This document shows, piece by piece, positions 1-9,606 of a DNA stretch of 64,000 nt. A program made the translations under genes and the position numbers. This DNA comes from Microbacterium aurugineum. Lineage in GTDB: Bacteria; Actinomycetota; Actinomycetes; Actinomycetales; Microbacteriaceae. Position 1 is the stretch's first letter; each line of letters starts with the position of its first letter. The stretch lies in contig NZ_CP078078.1 of NCBI RefSeq assembly GCF_023101205.1, forward strand, positions 2,985,411-3,049,410, given 5' to 3'. The notes beneath the pieces were generated by a model. It had not been told where the DNA came from, ran no database searches, and was given only the letters and a program-made list of their open reading frames with translations.

Positions 1-20
1 AGGTCGAGCATGATGTCCAT
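1..20 (-). CDS. Start of an unidentified gene, cut by the window edge
   Basis: Only six codons are visible (MDIMLD...). The ATG at 18-20 on the minus strand follows a strong purine-rich ribosome site (GGAGGGGGG, 30-36) and its own promoter (-10 at 78-83). It lies directly downstream of the EccC-like motor gene in the same direction. At comparable loci the gene next to the motor is often a WXG100-type substrate or small accessory protein, but six residues cannot show this, so the product is unknown. Confidence 0.5.
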
Positions 21-77
21 CTGGCGTCCCCCCTCCGGTCTTTCCTGCACGGCGACGGCGGCCGTCCCGGCTCCGAA

Positions 78-126
78 ACCCTAACAAGGCCTCGTGCGTT
101 CGGTCGATGGGGACAACTCCCCATCG
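78..126 (-). promoter_or_regulatory. Promoter with 23-bp palindromic operator
   Basis: The palindrome at 104-126 reads on the plus strand TCGATGGGGA-N6-CCCATCG. It lies inside a longer perfect 13-bp stem (101-113 with 118-130). On the minus strand it is followed after 20 nt by TAGGGT (78-83), a good TAnnnT -10 box, then about 57 nt to the ATG at 20. The same palindrome with the same 20-nt spacing to a TAGGAT box precedes the large FN3 gene at 22,438. There is no T-run after the stem, so it is more likely an operator than a terminator, although it could also slow transcription leaving the motor gene. Confidence 0.65.
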
Positions 127-131
127 ACCGC

Positions 132-3100
132 CTACTCCTCGACCAGCGGCAGCTGCACCGTGACCTGGCGTCCGGCCTGCACGAAGATGCCTCGTCCTTC
201 GGGGAAGTCGGTGCGCTTCACCTTCGGGAACGGCACCTTGAACACCGCATCGCCGTCGAAGGAGTCGGGCTTGAGGATGATGCCCTTACGCCCGGCTTTG
301 AAGTCTCCGATGAACCCGAAGCCGCTCGTGACCTGCGTGACGTCGGCGTCGCCGATGAGCAGATGGTCGCTGCGGTTGATCGCCTGGAAGAGGGCCTTCA
401 TCTCGCGCTCGGCCGGGCTGTCGGCGAACTGCGGCACGTCCTCGACCACGATCAGCACCCTCGTCGGGAGGGAGTCGTCGGCGATCAGCTCGGTGATCTC
501 CTTGGCGAGCTCCTTCGCATCGTCCGGCGTCACGGCGCTGCGTGTCCAGCTCGCGTAGTCCTTGAGCTGGGCACGTCGGCCTCCGAAGTGGAACAGCACG
601 GTCGCCGGGTCGAGTCGCCGCATCGAGGTGATGATCGACTTGAGGGCGTTGGTCTTGCCCGACGACGGCGGGCCGGCCACGACGAACGTGCCCACCGGGT
701 CGAAGTCGCGCGCCGCCAGGGTGTCCTCCGCGACCCCGAGTGCCGGGAACTCGCCGAGGCGATCGGGCAGATCGCGCACAGACAGACGGGTGGGCAGCGC
801 GCCGATCTCCGGCACCTCCCTCGCTCCGGCCGCACGGAGCCTCTCGGCGAGACCCTCGAGCAGCTTGGTCTGCTCGGCCACATTCGGAGTCCCGCCCAGC
901 GTCGCGATCTGCGTCTCGCGGCCGTCGATGATGGCGCGTCCCGGGGCTGACCGCTCGTCCAGCACATCCTTGGGCGCGTTCAGCATCGCGTATCCGGACT
1001 CATCCGAGAGACGCAGGACCACGCGCCGCGAGACGTTCGCGCTCACCGCCGTGGGGACAGAGCCCGAGCGGTCGGCGCTCGCGACGACGTGCACGCCGAG
1101 CGGGCGGCCCTCGCCGAGGATGCGCATGAAGATCTGATAGAAGGGCATCCGCGCCGTCGTCGACTCCCACTCTCCACGGAACTGCGGGAAGCCGTCGATG
1201 AGCAGGACGATGCGTGCCTCGTCCTGCCCGGTGAGCTCCCGGTACTCCGTGAGGCTGGAAGCGTTGGCGGCACTGAAACGCTTGCCACGGTCGTCGAGCA
1301 CCGCGGCCAGCGAACGCAGCACCCGCTGCACGCGTTCGGAGTCGTCGCCCGAGATGATCGAGCCGACGTGCGGCAGCATCTCCAGGCTCTTGAGCGAACC
1401 GGACCCGAAGTCGAGTCCGTACACCTCGACGTTCGAACGAGCGGGATCGAAACCCGCCGCGATCGCGATCGTGCGCAGCACCGTCGACTTGCCCGAACCG
1501 CTCGTCCCGTAGACGAGCAGCGAGCCGTCCTTGTCGGGGTGGAAGTAGGCCGGCTCCTGAAGCTGCCGTTCCGGGACATCCATCTTGCCGAGCAGCACCT
1601 GCCCGTCGCCGAGCACCGGGAGATCGCGCAGGTCGACCGCGCCCTCGAGGTCGTCGAGCCACGGCCGTCGGGGGGCGGGGATGCGGGCCTCGCGCGCCGC
1701 ATTCACGAGTGTCGCCACGATGCGCTTCTGGTCGTTGGGTCCGAGATCCTCGTCGTGCGAATCGGACTCCGGCGCCTGCTCGGCCTCCCAGGTCTGGATG
1801 GACCCGAAACGGAGCTCGGCGACCTTGACCTCGGCGACCTGGGCCTCGTCCGTGGTCCATCCGCCGGCGTACGCGGACTGGAACGGCACGAGTCGCCCGG
1901 GACCGGTCTTCGCGATACCGCGTCCCGGCAGCGAGGGCGGGAAGGTCGCCGCCACCGGGTCGTCGACGACGTCCTTGGAGTCGGACTCGTCAGCCATCCG
2001 CAGCGCGACGCGCAGGTTCGTGTTCGCGCGGAGGTTGTCCTTGATGACGCCGGCGGGACGCTGCGTCGCCATGATCAAGTGGATGCCGAGGGACCGTCCG
2101 CGCTGCGCGATGTCGACCACTCCGTCGACGAACTCCGGCACCTCTCCGGCGAGCGCCGCGAACTCGTCGATCACCAGCACCAGCGCGGGCGGCGTCTCCG
2201 GGTCGCGTCGCTTCTCGAGCTCGAGGAGGTCTTTGGCCTTCTTGCGGTTGAAGAGGTGCTCACGATGGTGCAGCTCGGCCCGCAGGCTCGTGAGCGCGCG
2301 GCGCACGAGGTGCGGGCTCAGGTCAGTGACGAGGCCGACGGTGTGGGGCAGGTCGACGCAGTCCGCGAAAGCCGAGCCGCCCTTGTAGTCGACGAACAGG
2401 AACGTGACCCGGTCGGGGCTGTGGGCGGCCGCCATGCCGAGCACCCATGCCTGCAGGAACTCGCTCTTGCCGGCACCGGTCGTCCCGCCGACCAGGGCGT
2501 GCGGCCCCTGGGTGCGCAGGTCGAGGGTCATCGCATCCGTCTGCGACTGTCCGATGATGGCGCGCAGGTTGCCGGCCTTTTTGAGCCGCGACTGCGGAGC
2601 GCCGGAACGGTCGATGATGGTGTTGTTCTGCCGCCAGCGATCGATCACCGCGCTGGCATCCTCGGCGACCTCGGTGCCCACGAGCGAAAGGAAGCTGACC
2701 GAGTTCGGGATGTCGGAGGAGTCCTCGATCACCGTGCTGGAATCGACGACCGGCGCCAGGCGCTTGGCGAACATCGTCATGTAGGCGTGCGAGACACCCT
2801 CGACCTGCACCCCGCGGTAGTCCACGCCGCTGCGGACGGTGCCGACCACGGCATCGGAGAGCCCGGCGCTCACGTCGACGAACGTGCGGCACGCCGCGGG
2901 CAGTGCCTCGACGACCGGAGCGACGAACAGGGCGTAGACGCCGACGTCCGCGCCGCGTTCCAGGATCTGGGTCAGTCTGGCCCGATCGACGGGGGCGTCG
3001 TTCGTGATGATCACCAGGATGGCCGTCTGGCCGGGGAACGTCGCCTCCTCGGCCGCGCGCTTGACGTCGGTGCCGTACCGCATCGGATCCCAGTCGGCTC

Positions 3101-4631
3101 CGTACGGGGGCCGCGCAGACTTCGACTCCCGCGAGCGGCGCAGGACGATCTCCTCGAGACCGCTGAGCAGGGCCGTCCCTGTCGAGGCGGAATCCGCTAG
3201 TGGCATCTCCTTGAACGGGTTCCGCTCGCTGGAGGTGTGGGGGAGCCACTTGAGCCAGTCGAGCTCGTTCGCCCACCCCGGTTCGGTCAGCGCCACGGTG
3301 ACGAGTTCGTTCGGGGAGTGCGTGCCGAACAGTTGGACGGCGATCCCCCGCAGCGCATCGCTGGCCAGCGACGTGGGACCGGCGACACCGACCGAGCCCA
3401 CGCTCTGGAGCGATTCCAGGATGGGGACGTCGTCGATCATCCGGTACCGCTCCTCCAGGCGATCGACGCGTTCGACGTATTCGACGAGCGCCTCCGGAGT
3501 CTCGGTGCGCTTGATGCGCGTGCGCGCTTCGGTCTCGCAGACCCCGAGACGCATCGCGAGGAAGTTCCAGTGCTCCGGTCGCCGGGTCCACAGCAGGGGA
3601 CCGAGACGCATGGCCTCATCGAACACCACGGCGACGGCGGGGACCTCGTTCTGCCGTACCTCGCGCTCCTTCGGACGCGAGTGGTACAGCGTCTCCTCCA
3701 GCCGCTCGAACTGCTCCTCGAACGACTCGGCCTCCTTGCGCAGCCGCTGACCGATGTTGGTCTTCTGCGAGATGAAGTTGCCGAACATCATCATCGGCGA
3801 CGCAGCCGCGATGAGCAGCGAAGCCGGACGCTGCGTGATGCTGAACATCGTCACGGCCAGGAGGATCGGCGCGACGAGCATGGGCCAGGGGAACAGCCGC
3901 GACGGCTGGTCGCGGGGATAGCGCGGCTCATCGAGATCCTCCCCGGTGTACCGCTCCTCGACACGGGGGCTGCGGTTGAACATGAGCGCTCCCCCGCGCT
4001 CGAGCACCGGGTCCCCCGTGGCTGAGCCGTCGAAGTCACTCACCATGTGCACGACGAACTCGCAGTCCCCGAGCACGAAGCTCTGCCCGGGGATCACACG
4101 GAGACGCTGCACGAGCCCGCCGTCGACGAGGATTCCGTTCGCCGAGTTCAAGTCGACCAGCTCGACGAACGTCGCGGCGACCTCGATCCTGGCGTGCCGC
4201 TTCGAGACGAGCGGATCAGCGATAGTGACGTCGTTCGCGGCGTCGCGTCCGATCAGGAAGTGACCGATCGGCAGCGGGAACTCCTGCCCGACCGCAGGGC
4301 CGGAGACCACCCGGAGGACGGCGGCGGGGCGCGCACCCACGGTGCCTGCGGCGGCACGGTTCGGGCCGACGTTGACCACCTCGGCGAGGAAGCCGGAGCC
4401 GAGCGGGGCGTCGCCGACGAGCAGGTCGGGATTGAGCATCGTGAGCTGCTCGCTCGTCGGAGGGGCGACGGAGAGCGTGAGCACGTCGGTCGGCGTCGCG
4501 ACGATGCTGCGCGCCGGGTCGGTGGTGGCGATCTGGCGCGCGACATCGGCGATGGTCGCTGTCGAGTCCGCCATCACGACGACGTCGGTCAGGGGTGCTG
4601 CGGGTCGACGCAGGGTCAGCTTGACTCTCAT
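132..4631 (-). CDS. FHA-containing FtsK/SpoIIIE ATPase, EccC/EssC-like secretion motor
   Basis: Predicted membrane-bound motor of a type VII-like secretion system that would thread small helical substrates across the membrane (family knowledge). The 1,499 residues show a short beta-grasp-like N-terminus (1-60), an FHA domain (about 105-195, with GRDAANDV and SKRHARIEV), two membrane segments (about 247-290), and three ATPase domains. ATPase 1 has Walker A GGTTGAGKS (about 714-722) and Walker B LVLVIDEF (about 820). ATPase 2 has GTSGSGKS (about 1045) but IDG in place of IDE. ATPase 3 has GPPSSGKT (about 1324). The layout, FHA plus membrane pair plus three ATPases, resembles EssC/EccC. No EccB, EccD, EccE or mycosin lies nearby. 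It is the last complete gene of the kinase/FHA operon, 43 nt after the RDD-FHA gene. The FHA domain suggests control by phosphothreonine. Confidence 0.88.
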   Translation of the reverse strand: MRVKLTLRRPAAPLTDVVVMADSTATIADVARQIATTDPARSIVATPTDVLTLSVAPPTSEQLTMLNPDLLVGDAPLGSGFLAEVVNVGPNRAAAGTVGARPAAVLRVVSGPAVGQEFPLPIGHFLIGRDAANDVTIADPLVSKRHARIEVAATFVELVDLNSANGILVDGGLVQRLRVIPGQSFVLGDCEFVVHMVSDFDGSATGDPVLERGGALMFNRSPRVEERYTGEDLDEPRYPRDQPSRLFPWPMLVAPILLAVTMFSITQRPASLLIAAASPMMMFGNFISQKTNIGQRLRKEAESFEEQFERLEETLYHSRPKEREVRQNEVPAVAVVFDEAMRLGPLLWTRRPEHWNFLAMRLGVCETEARTRIKRTETPEALVEYVERVDRLEERYRMIDDVPILESLQSVGSVGVAGPTSLASDALRGIAVQLFGTHSPNELVTVALTEPGWANELDWLKWLPHTSSERNPFKEMPLADSASTGTALLSGLEEIVLRRSRESKSARPPYGADWDPMRYGTDVKRAAEEATFPGQTAILVIITNDAPVDRARLTQILERGADVGVYALFVAPVVEALPAACRTFVDVSAGLSDAVVGTVRSGVDYRGVQVEGVSHAYMTMFAKRLAPVVDSSTVIEDSSDIPNSVSFLSLVGTEVAEDASAVIDRWRQNNTIIDRSGAPQSRLKKAGNLRAIIGQSQTDAMTLDLRTQGPHALVGGTTGAGKSEFLQAWVLGMAAAHSPDRVTFLFVDYKGGSAFADCVDLPHTVGLVTDLSPHLVRRALTSLRAELHHREHLFNRKKAKDLLELEKRRDPETPPALVLVIDEFAALAGEVPEFVDGVVDIAQRGRSLGIHLIMATQRPAGVIKDNLRANTNLRVALRMADESDSKDVVDDPVAATFPPSLPGRGIAKTGPGRLVPFQSAYAGGWTTDEAQVAEVKVAELRFGSIQTWEAEQAPESDSHDEDLGPNDQKRIVATLVNAAREARIPAPRRPWLDDLEGAVDLRDLPVLGDGQVLLGKMDVPERQLQEPAYFHPDKDGSLLVYGTSGSGKSTVLRTIAIAAGFDPARSNVEVYGLDFGSGSLKSLEMLPHVGSIISGDDSERVQRVLRSLAAVLDDRGKRFSAANASSLTEYRELTGQDEARIVLLIDGFPQFRGEWESTTARMPFYQIFMRILGEGRPLGVHVVASADRSGSVPTAVSANVSRRVVLRLSDESGYAMLNAPKDVLDERSAPGRAIIDGRETQIATLGGTPNVAEQTKLLEGLAERLRAAGAREVPEIGALPTRLSVRDLPDRLGEFPALGVAEDTLAARDFDPVGTFVVAGPPSSGKTNALKSIITSMRRLDPATVLFHFGGRRAQLKDYASWTRSAVTPDDAKELAKEITELIADDSLPTRVLIVVEDVPQFADSPAEREMKALFQAINRSDHLLIGDADVTQVTSGFGFIGDFKAGRKGIILKPDSFDGDAVFKVPFPKVKRTDFPEGRGIFVQAGRQVTVQLPLVEE

Positions 4632-4674
4632 CGCTCGTCCTCACCGCGCCGGGGGCGCATCTCACTTCTCCGGG

Positions 4675-6030
4675 TCATACCCACTCCACCTGCAGGAACC
4701 GATCGCCGAAGCGCACCGTGTCCCCGGTCCGCAGCTCGGCCGGGTGTCCGGCGGCCAGCGCGGTCTCGACACCGTCTCGGACGATCGCGCTGCCGTTGGT
4801 CGACGCGCGATCGACGATGAACACGCCCCGTCGAGCCGGCATCACCGCGATGTGCGTCTTGGACACCGAACGCGTGTCGTCGACGACCGGGACCAGGAGC
4901 GCTTCGCCCTCGCCGGCTGCCGCGCTCGGCGACCTCCCGAACAGCGTGGTGCCGCGCACCTCGACGCGCTCACCGGTGTCGAGCACGAGAATCGCCCGCA
5001 CTCCGACGGGAACGTTCGGAGCATCGGCGGGCACCGCCGGCACATCGGCGGGAACGGCGGCGGGAGCAGGGACCGGCGGCTCGGGGGCAGGAACCGGCTG
5101 TGCTGCGGGTGCGGGCGCGGGTGGCATCACGGGCGCGGGCGACGCCGCGGGAGCCGGCGCGGGAGCTGGCGGTGCGAACGAAGCCGGGGGCGCGGTGCCG
5201 GTGGCCAGGGAGGGCGGTGTCGACGACACGAGGGAGCCAGGAGCCGGAGTCTCCGGACGCTCAGGGGCAGGTCCCGCGGCGGACCGGTGCGCGCCGATGA
5301 CGCCTCCCGAGAGGCGCGCGCTCGGGACGTACTCGGCCGGAGCATCCCGGTGCACCGGGGTGGCGAGCGACGGGAGGGGCGCCTTCTCCTCGTGCTCGGG
5401 CGTCTTCACACGCTTGCGCGCGATACGCATCCGCTTCTGGTCATAGGGGTTCAAGCCGCCGCGCACGTCCACGAACCAGGTCGCGGCGGCGAGGTCGAGC
5501 CATCCGCGTCCTCGCCGCTCGATGTCGAAGAGCGGGGAGAGCATGATCACCAGTACCGGTCCGATGAGCGGAACGAGGAGCGAGGCGTACGCGACGAGGT
5601 AGCGCACGACCGCGCCCCGCCAGAAGCCGGGACGCTCGAGAGTCCGGACGTTCACGGAACGGATACCGCAGATCGCCTTGCCGAGCGTCACCCCCTTGCG
5701 GCCATGCAGGACGAGCTGGACGACGAGGTAGGCGATCATGAGCCCTTGGGACACCGCAGCGGCCACGATGAGCCACACCAGATCCTCCCGCGCGAAGAAC
5801 TCCTCCGCGTCGAACCGTCCTGACGCCGCCTGCACGAGCACCGGCGTCAGAGCGATGAGGGCCGGGAGGGCGATGATGACCGCCACCGTCCACTCGATGA
5901 GTGCGGCGAGCACACGCGCACCCCGTCCCGCGGGGCGCAGGCCGAGAGCCTCCGCGTACGCAGGGTCCGGGCGTCCGTGCGCGTCGAGTCCTTCGACCTC
6001 GGGCGCGCGGTCGTCGATCTCCCAGATCAC
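4675..6030 (-). CDS. RDD membrane protein with C-terminal FHA domain (first copy)
   Basis: A 451-residue membrane protein. Residues about 35-215 form an RDD domain with several hydrophobic segments and the typical polar start RGARVLAALIEW. A proline/alanine-rich linker follows (about 240-340). The C-terminal FHA domain (about 350-451) has LFGRSP, SKTHIAV and DRASTNGS, the phosphothreonine-recognition signature. RDD function is unsettled; the FHA end should bind phosphorylated partners at the inner membrane face. It starts inside the stop of the FHA-HTH gene (ATGA overlap, 6027-6030). The RDD-FHA gene at 10,421 has the same architecture, so the two are probably paralogues. Confidence 0.85.
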   Translation of the reverse strand: MIWEIDDRAPEVEGLDAHGRPDPAYAEALGLRPAGRGARVLAALIEWTVAVIIALPALIALTPVLVQAASGRFDAEEFFAREDLVWLIVAAAVSQGLMIAYLVVQLVLHGRKGVTLGKAICGIRSVNVRTLERPGFWRGAVVRYLVAYASLLVPLIGPVLVIMLSPLFDIERRGRGWLDLAAATWFVDVRGGLNPYDQKRMRIARKRVKTPEHEEKAPLPSLATPVHRDAPAEYVPSARLSGGVIGAHRSAAGPAPERPETPAPGSLVSSTPPSLATGTAPPASFAPPAPAPAPAASPAPVMPPAPAPAAQPVPAPEPPVPAPAAVPADVPAVPADAPNVPVGVRAILVLDTGERVEVRGTTLFGRSPSAAAGEGEALLVPVVDDTRSVSKTHIAVMPARRGVFIVDRASTNGSAIVRDGVETALAAGHPAELRTGDTVRFGDRFLQVEWV

Positions 6031-6764
6031 TCCTGCTCTCCCTCGACGTCGTCGATGGAATGCTCGGTGTCGAGCAGCGGCAGGTCGCTCTTGCCGACCA
6101 GGCGCGAGGCGATCACATGCTCGACCAGGCGTGCGCGCCTGTTGGTCGCGAAGCTGCGTTGCCCGCCGCGCATGCCGGGCACACCGACCCGGTCGAACTT
6201 GTCGCAGACGTTGTCGAGCTTGCGATTGAACCGGGTGACCGTCCAGCCCAGCCGCTCCGCCGCCTTCGCCGAGGTCGGGATCTCACTCATCCCGGTGCCG
6301 TCCCTGCGCAACTGGGGTTCGGCGAGCGCCAGGATGAGCAGCTTCTGGCTGAGGGTCAGCGGGACGTCGCCGATCGTGGACGCCCCGTCGTCGTCGTGCT
6401 CGCGCCTGGTCGCGCGAAACGTCGGCTCCGCCGCATGCAAGGTGAGCTCGTAGGTGGTCGGCCCCGCGCTGAAGACGATCGTCGTCTTCTCGAAGACGAG
6501 CGGGAGCCGAGCACCCGGCGCCAGCCACGCCTGCACGCCACCTGCCGAGTCGGTCACCGTCGCGGTGAGCCGGGTACCGACGTTCGACAGCCACCACAGC
6601 CCGTCGGAGTCGGTGATCTCCAGGAAGTGCCGATGCAGGAACAGATTGTCGTCGAGCTCGAGGTCGCCCTCGCGTCCCACGATGAATCGATCACCACGGC
6701 TCACGCGGAAGTACTCCCCCGCGAACTCGACGGTCACCCCTCCTGCACTCGTCACTCCACACAC
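6027..6764 (-). CDS. FHA protein with C-terminal helix-turn-helix region
   Basis: 245 residues, no signal peptide or membrane segment. Residues about 8-115 look like an FHA-type domain (FIVGREGDLELDDNLFLHRHFLEI). Residues about 137-205 look like a winged-helix DNA-binding domain: LTLSQKLLILALAEPQ followed by SAKAAERLGWTVTRFNRKLD. It overlaps the kinase gene by 13 nt and the RDD-FHA gene by 4 nt. An FHA sensor on a DNA-binding domain, next to a kinase and a phosphatase, makes it the obvious candidate to bind the palindromes at 104-126 and 22,540-22,562. That link is inferred. The ATG at 6764 is used; a GTG four codons in is also possible. Confidence 0.78.
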   Translation of the reverse strand: MCGVTSAGGVTVEFAGEYFRVSRGDRFIVGREGDLELDDNLFLHRHFLEITDSDGLWWLSNVGTRLTATVTDSAGGVQAWLAPGARLPLVFEKTTIVFSAGPTTYELTLHAAEPTFRATRREHDDDGASTIGDVPLTLSQKLLILALAEPQLRRDGTGMSEIPTSAKAAERLGWTVTRFNRKLDNVCDKFDRVGVPGMRGGQRSFATNRRARLVEHVIASRLVGKSDLPLLDTEHSIDDVEGEQE

Positions 6765-8380
6765 CCCCGCACGGTTTCCGAGGCACGACCGTCGTCGCGC
6801 CGCAGCATCACGTCGATGCAGACGGTGCCCGCCGCTGCGGGGACCGTCGCGGTCGCCTCCGGCGTCTGGTGCGGATCGACCTCTCCCGACACCGCGACCG
6901 GTGTCCAGATGAACGAGTCGCCCTCGAGCGGACTCGGATTGGTCCAGGTGAACACGATCCGATCGCCCTCGCGCGTCCCGGAGATCTCGGTGACCTTCGG
7001 CACGACGTCCGTGCCGACGTCCTTTGGCTCCACGGCCTGCTCGGTCTCCTGCGCTTCGGGGGTGACACCCGCCACCAGGAGGTTCATCCCGACGATCCCG
7101 CCGACCACGAGTACGACCGCGGCGGCAGCGAGCACGATCCAGAGGCCCTTGCGACTGCGCGGCGCCGGCGGCTCTCCCGGACCCGCGACAGGAGCAGCCG
7201 TCACGGCCGGAGGCGGCGTCGCCTCTTCCGGGGCGACCACCATCGGCGCTCGCGCGATGGTGCGGTCGTCGGCGGAGGGGGCGAGTGGAGCCGCGGCCGT
7301 CGGAGTCGGCGGGCGCAACTGGGTCTGCTCGACGAGCGGTTCCTCGGGCGTCGGGGCGTCGAATCGCGGAATGCCCGACAGCGGAACCGGCGGTTCCTTT
7401 CGCTGCGTCTGGGCTGAGGGGCGAGTGAACGATGCCAGTTCGGGGTCGATGCTGACGATCTCCCGCACGCGGGTCAGACCGTCGCCGTCGTCCTCCAGGT
7501 CTTCCGCCGGCGGATGGTCATCGACGATGTCGATCGGGGTCACCGAGTGGGAGAGCTCGATCTGCACCTTCTGCAGTGCCCGCGCGAATGCCACCGCACT
7601 CGGGAAGCGATCGGCGGGGTTCTTCGCCATCGACCGTTCGAGGAGCCTCTGCAGACTCTCCGGCGAATCCGGCCTCTTCAGTGAGGGGAGAGCGGCGCGC
7701 TCGATGCGCTCGATCAGATCGGCGCTCGAGTTGCGTTCGCCGGTCCGCTCGAAGGGCGAACGACCCGCCAGCAGCGTGTACAGCGTGGCGCCGAGCGCCC
7801 AGACATCGGTGCGCGGACCACTCTGCGGAGGCTCCGCGAACGACTCCGGCGGAGACCAGGGGATGGACATGCCGGAGGCCTCACCCGTCGCTCCGGTCGT
7901 CGATGCGATGCCGAAGTCGGTGAGGGCCGGCCGGTTGTACTCCGTGACGAGGATGTTGGCCGGCTTGATGTCGCGATGCAGCACGCCCGCCCGGTGCGCG
8001 GTCTCGACGGCTCCGGCGACCTGGATGCCGACGCGCAGAGCCTCGGCGACCGAGAACGGCTCCTTGCGGGAGCGGATCTGGAGGTTCGGCCGCGGGCAGT
8101 ACTCCATCACCAGGTAGGGGCGACCGTCGCCGGCGACACCCGCCTGGTAGATCGTGACGATGGCCGGATGCGTCGAGAGCATCGCCATCACGTTGGCCTC
8201 GTCGGCGAACTCCTGCGCCGCACCACTCGAGATGCGGTCGGCGACCAGCACCTTCACCGCGACTCGGCGACGCGGCATCTCCTGCTCGTACAGGAAGACA
8301 TCGGCGAAACCGCCGGTGCCCAGCGGCTCCACATAGGTGAAGCCCGGCAGATCGGGCGGCGGGGAGGGGCGACGCGTCAC
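6752..8380 (-). CDS. Transmembrane Ser/Thr protein kinase (Pkb2-like)
   Basis: 542 residues. The cytoplasmic kinase domain (about 10-270) has the glycine loop LGTGGFADV, the ATP lysine in VAVKVL, the catalytic HRDIKPAN (Asp near 137) and DFG. A proline/alanine-rich juxtamembrane region follows, one membrane segment (about 415-437, WIVLAAAAVVLVVGGIVG) and a roughly 100-residue outer domain resembling a single FN3-type beta sandwich, with no PASTA repeats. In bifidobacteria the kinase of the equivalent cluster is called Pkb2. It should phosphorylate the FHA proteins and other operon products, opposed by the PP2C gene at 9,606. The start overlaps the previous stop (ATGA). Confidence 0.93.
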   Translation of the reverse strand: MTRRPSPPPDLPGFTYVEPLGTGGFADVFLYEQEMPRRRVAVKVLVADRISSGAAQEFADEANVMAMLSTHPAIVTIYQAGVAGDGRPYLVMEYCPRPNLQIRSRKEPFSVAEALRVGIQVAGAVETAHRAGVLHRDIKPANILVTEYNRPALTDFGIASTTGATGEASGMSIPWSPPESFAEPPQSGPRTDVWALGATLYTLLAGRSPFERTGERNSSADLIERIERAALPSLKRPDSPESLQRLLERSMAKNPADRFPSAVAFARALQKVQIELSHSVTPIDIVDDHPPAEDLEDDGDGLTRVREIVSIDPELASFTRPSAQTQRKEPPVPLSGIPRFDAPTPEEPLVEQTQLRPPTPTAAAPLAPSADDRTIARAPMVVAPEEATPPPAVTAAPVAGPGEPPAPRSRKGLWIVLAAAAVVLVVGGIVGMNLLVAGVTPEAQETEQAVEPKDVGTDVVPKVTEISGTREGDRIVFTWTNPSPLEGDSFIWTPVAVSGEVDPHQTPEATATVPAAAGTVCIDVMLRRDDGRASETVRGCVE

Positions 8381-9606
8381 GGCAGCTCCTCGAACGCGAC
8401 GGTCACTCCGTCGCCGAGATCCACGACATCGCCGGACAGCACGAGCGTCTGCTCCCCGGGATGCAGCCGCACCGGGTCGGCACCGGGACGGAGCAGGGTG
8501 GAGCCGTTCGTGGTGTGCAGGTCGATGACCACGACGGTGTCACCTTCCGGCCGCACTTCGAGGTGGCTGCGCGAGATGTCCTGCTGCGGGCTCTCGACGG
8601 CGATCAGGTGCGGGAGGTTCGCACCGCTCGCACGGGTCGATCGCGGGCGTCGGCCGATGATGACCGTGCGATCGAGCGCCGCCACCTGACCGGTGGAGAG
8701 ACGCACGCGGCCCGTCGAAGCGATGGACGGCACCGGGGTCACGTCGAGCACGTCGGTCGCGACATCATCGGCGACGGGAGGCTGCTGGCGGAGCGCACGC
8801 AGGTCGGCCGCGGAGACGGTCGCCCCGTCATGATCGCCTTCGACCGGGACGGGGGTGGGCGCCGCGGCTGCGGCACCGACCGAGTGCACGGTCGCACCCC
8901 AGAGCTGATCGAAGTCGTCGTCGACGGGCGGTGCGAGCGTCACCTCGGTCGGTGGGAGGAACGCATCCTCGATGACCGGCGCAGGAGTCGGCTCGGGTTC
9001 GGGCGCAGGAGTCGGCTCGGGCTCGGGCGCCGGCTCGGGCTCCACGGCCGCCGGCTCCGGCGCCGGCTCGGGCTCCACGGCCACCGGCTCCGGGGCCTGC
9101 ACGGCTGCAGCGGGTTCGGCGAGCACGGGGGCCGGGCCGAGCGCACTGGTCAGCGGATCGGCGTCGCTCGGCTCGAGCTCGGCGCTCACCGCGGCAGCCC
9201 GCACGATCCCGCTCTGCACGGGGAGGCCGTCGGCCTCGGTCGTCGTCTCGACCGTGATGTCGATCGTCGTCGCGCCACCGAGGAACCGCTCGTTCCAGGT
9301 GGTGACGTCCGCCCCGGACAGCTCGAGGGATTCCGTCGCGGTCGTCACGTGTGCCGAGACGTCACCTCGGAGGGCGATGCGCACGTCTCCTCCCTCGGCG
9401 ACGGCGGCGACGAACGACGGCAACGACGTGAAGGACCGGCCCGCCTGCGTCGTCAGGAGATCGACGACGGTTGCGAGCGTCTTCGCCTCCGGCAGCCGTT
9501 CCCACAGCCGGGCGACGACATCGCCGGGGACATCGGGCGGGAGCGCGACGAGCGCGCCGGGGATGACGATCAGGTACCACTGTCCCGGTCGGTAGATGGT
9601 CTGCAT
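8377..9606 (-). CDS. FHA-domain protein with unknown N-terminal domain
   Basis: 409 residues, apparently cytoplasmic. Residues 1-150 form a compact domain I do not recognise (starts MQTIYRPGQWYLIVIPG) that recurs in actinobacterial kinase/FHA clusters. Residues about 160-220 are a low-complexity PEPEPAPEP linker. The C-terminal FHA domain (about 295-409) has VIIGRRP, ISRSHLEV and DLHTTNGS. The gene lies between the phosphatase (1-nt overlap, TGATG) and the kinase (4-nt overlap), so it is probably translated together with both and acts as their adaptor or substrate. Confidence 0.85.
   Translation of the reverse strand: MQTIYRPGQWYLIVIPGALVALPPDVPGDVVARLWERLPEAKTLATVVDLLTTQAGRSFTSLPSFVAAVAEGGDVRIALRGDVSAHVTTATESLELSGADVTTWNERFLGGATTIDITVETTTEADGLPVQSGIVRAAAVSAELEPSDADPLTSALGPAPVLAEPAAAVQAPEPVAVEPEPAPEPAAVEPEPAPEPEPTPAPEPEPTPAPVIEDAFLPPTEVTLAPPVDDDFDQLWGATVHSVGAAAAAPTPVPVEGDHDGATVSAADLRALRQQPPVADDVATDVLDVTPVPSIASTGRVRLSTGQVAALDRTVIIGRRPRSTRASGANLPHLIAVESPQQDISRSHLEVRPEGDTVVVIDLHTTNGSTLLRPGADPVRLHPGEQTLVLSGDVVDLGDGVTVAFEELP

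Noticed and set aside
101..130. Hairpin as a simple terminator of the motor gene
   Set aside because: No T-run, and the same palindrome with the same spacing to a -10 box occurs where no gene ends (22,540), so an operator explains it better.
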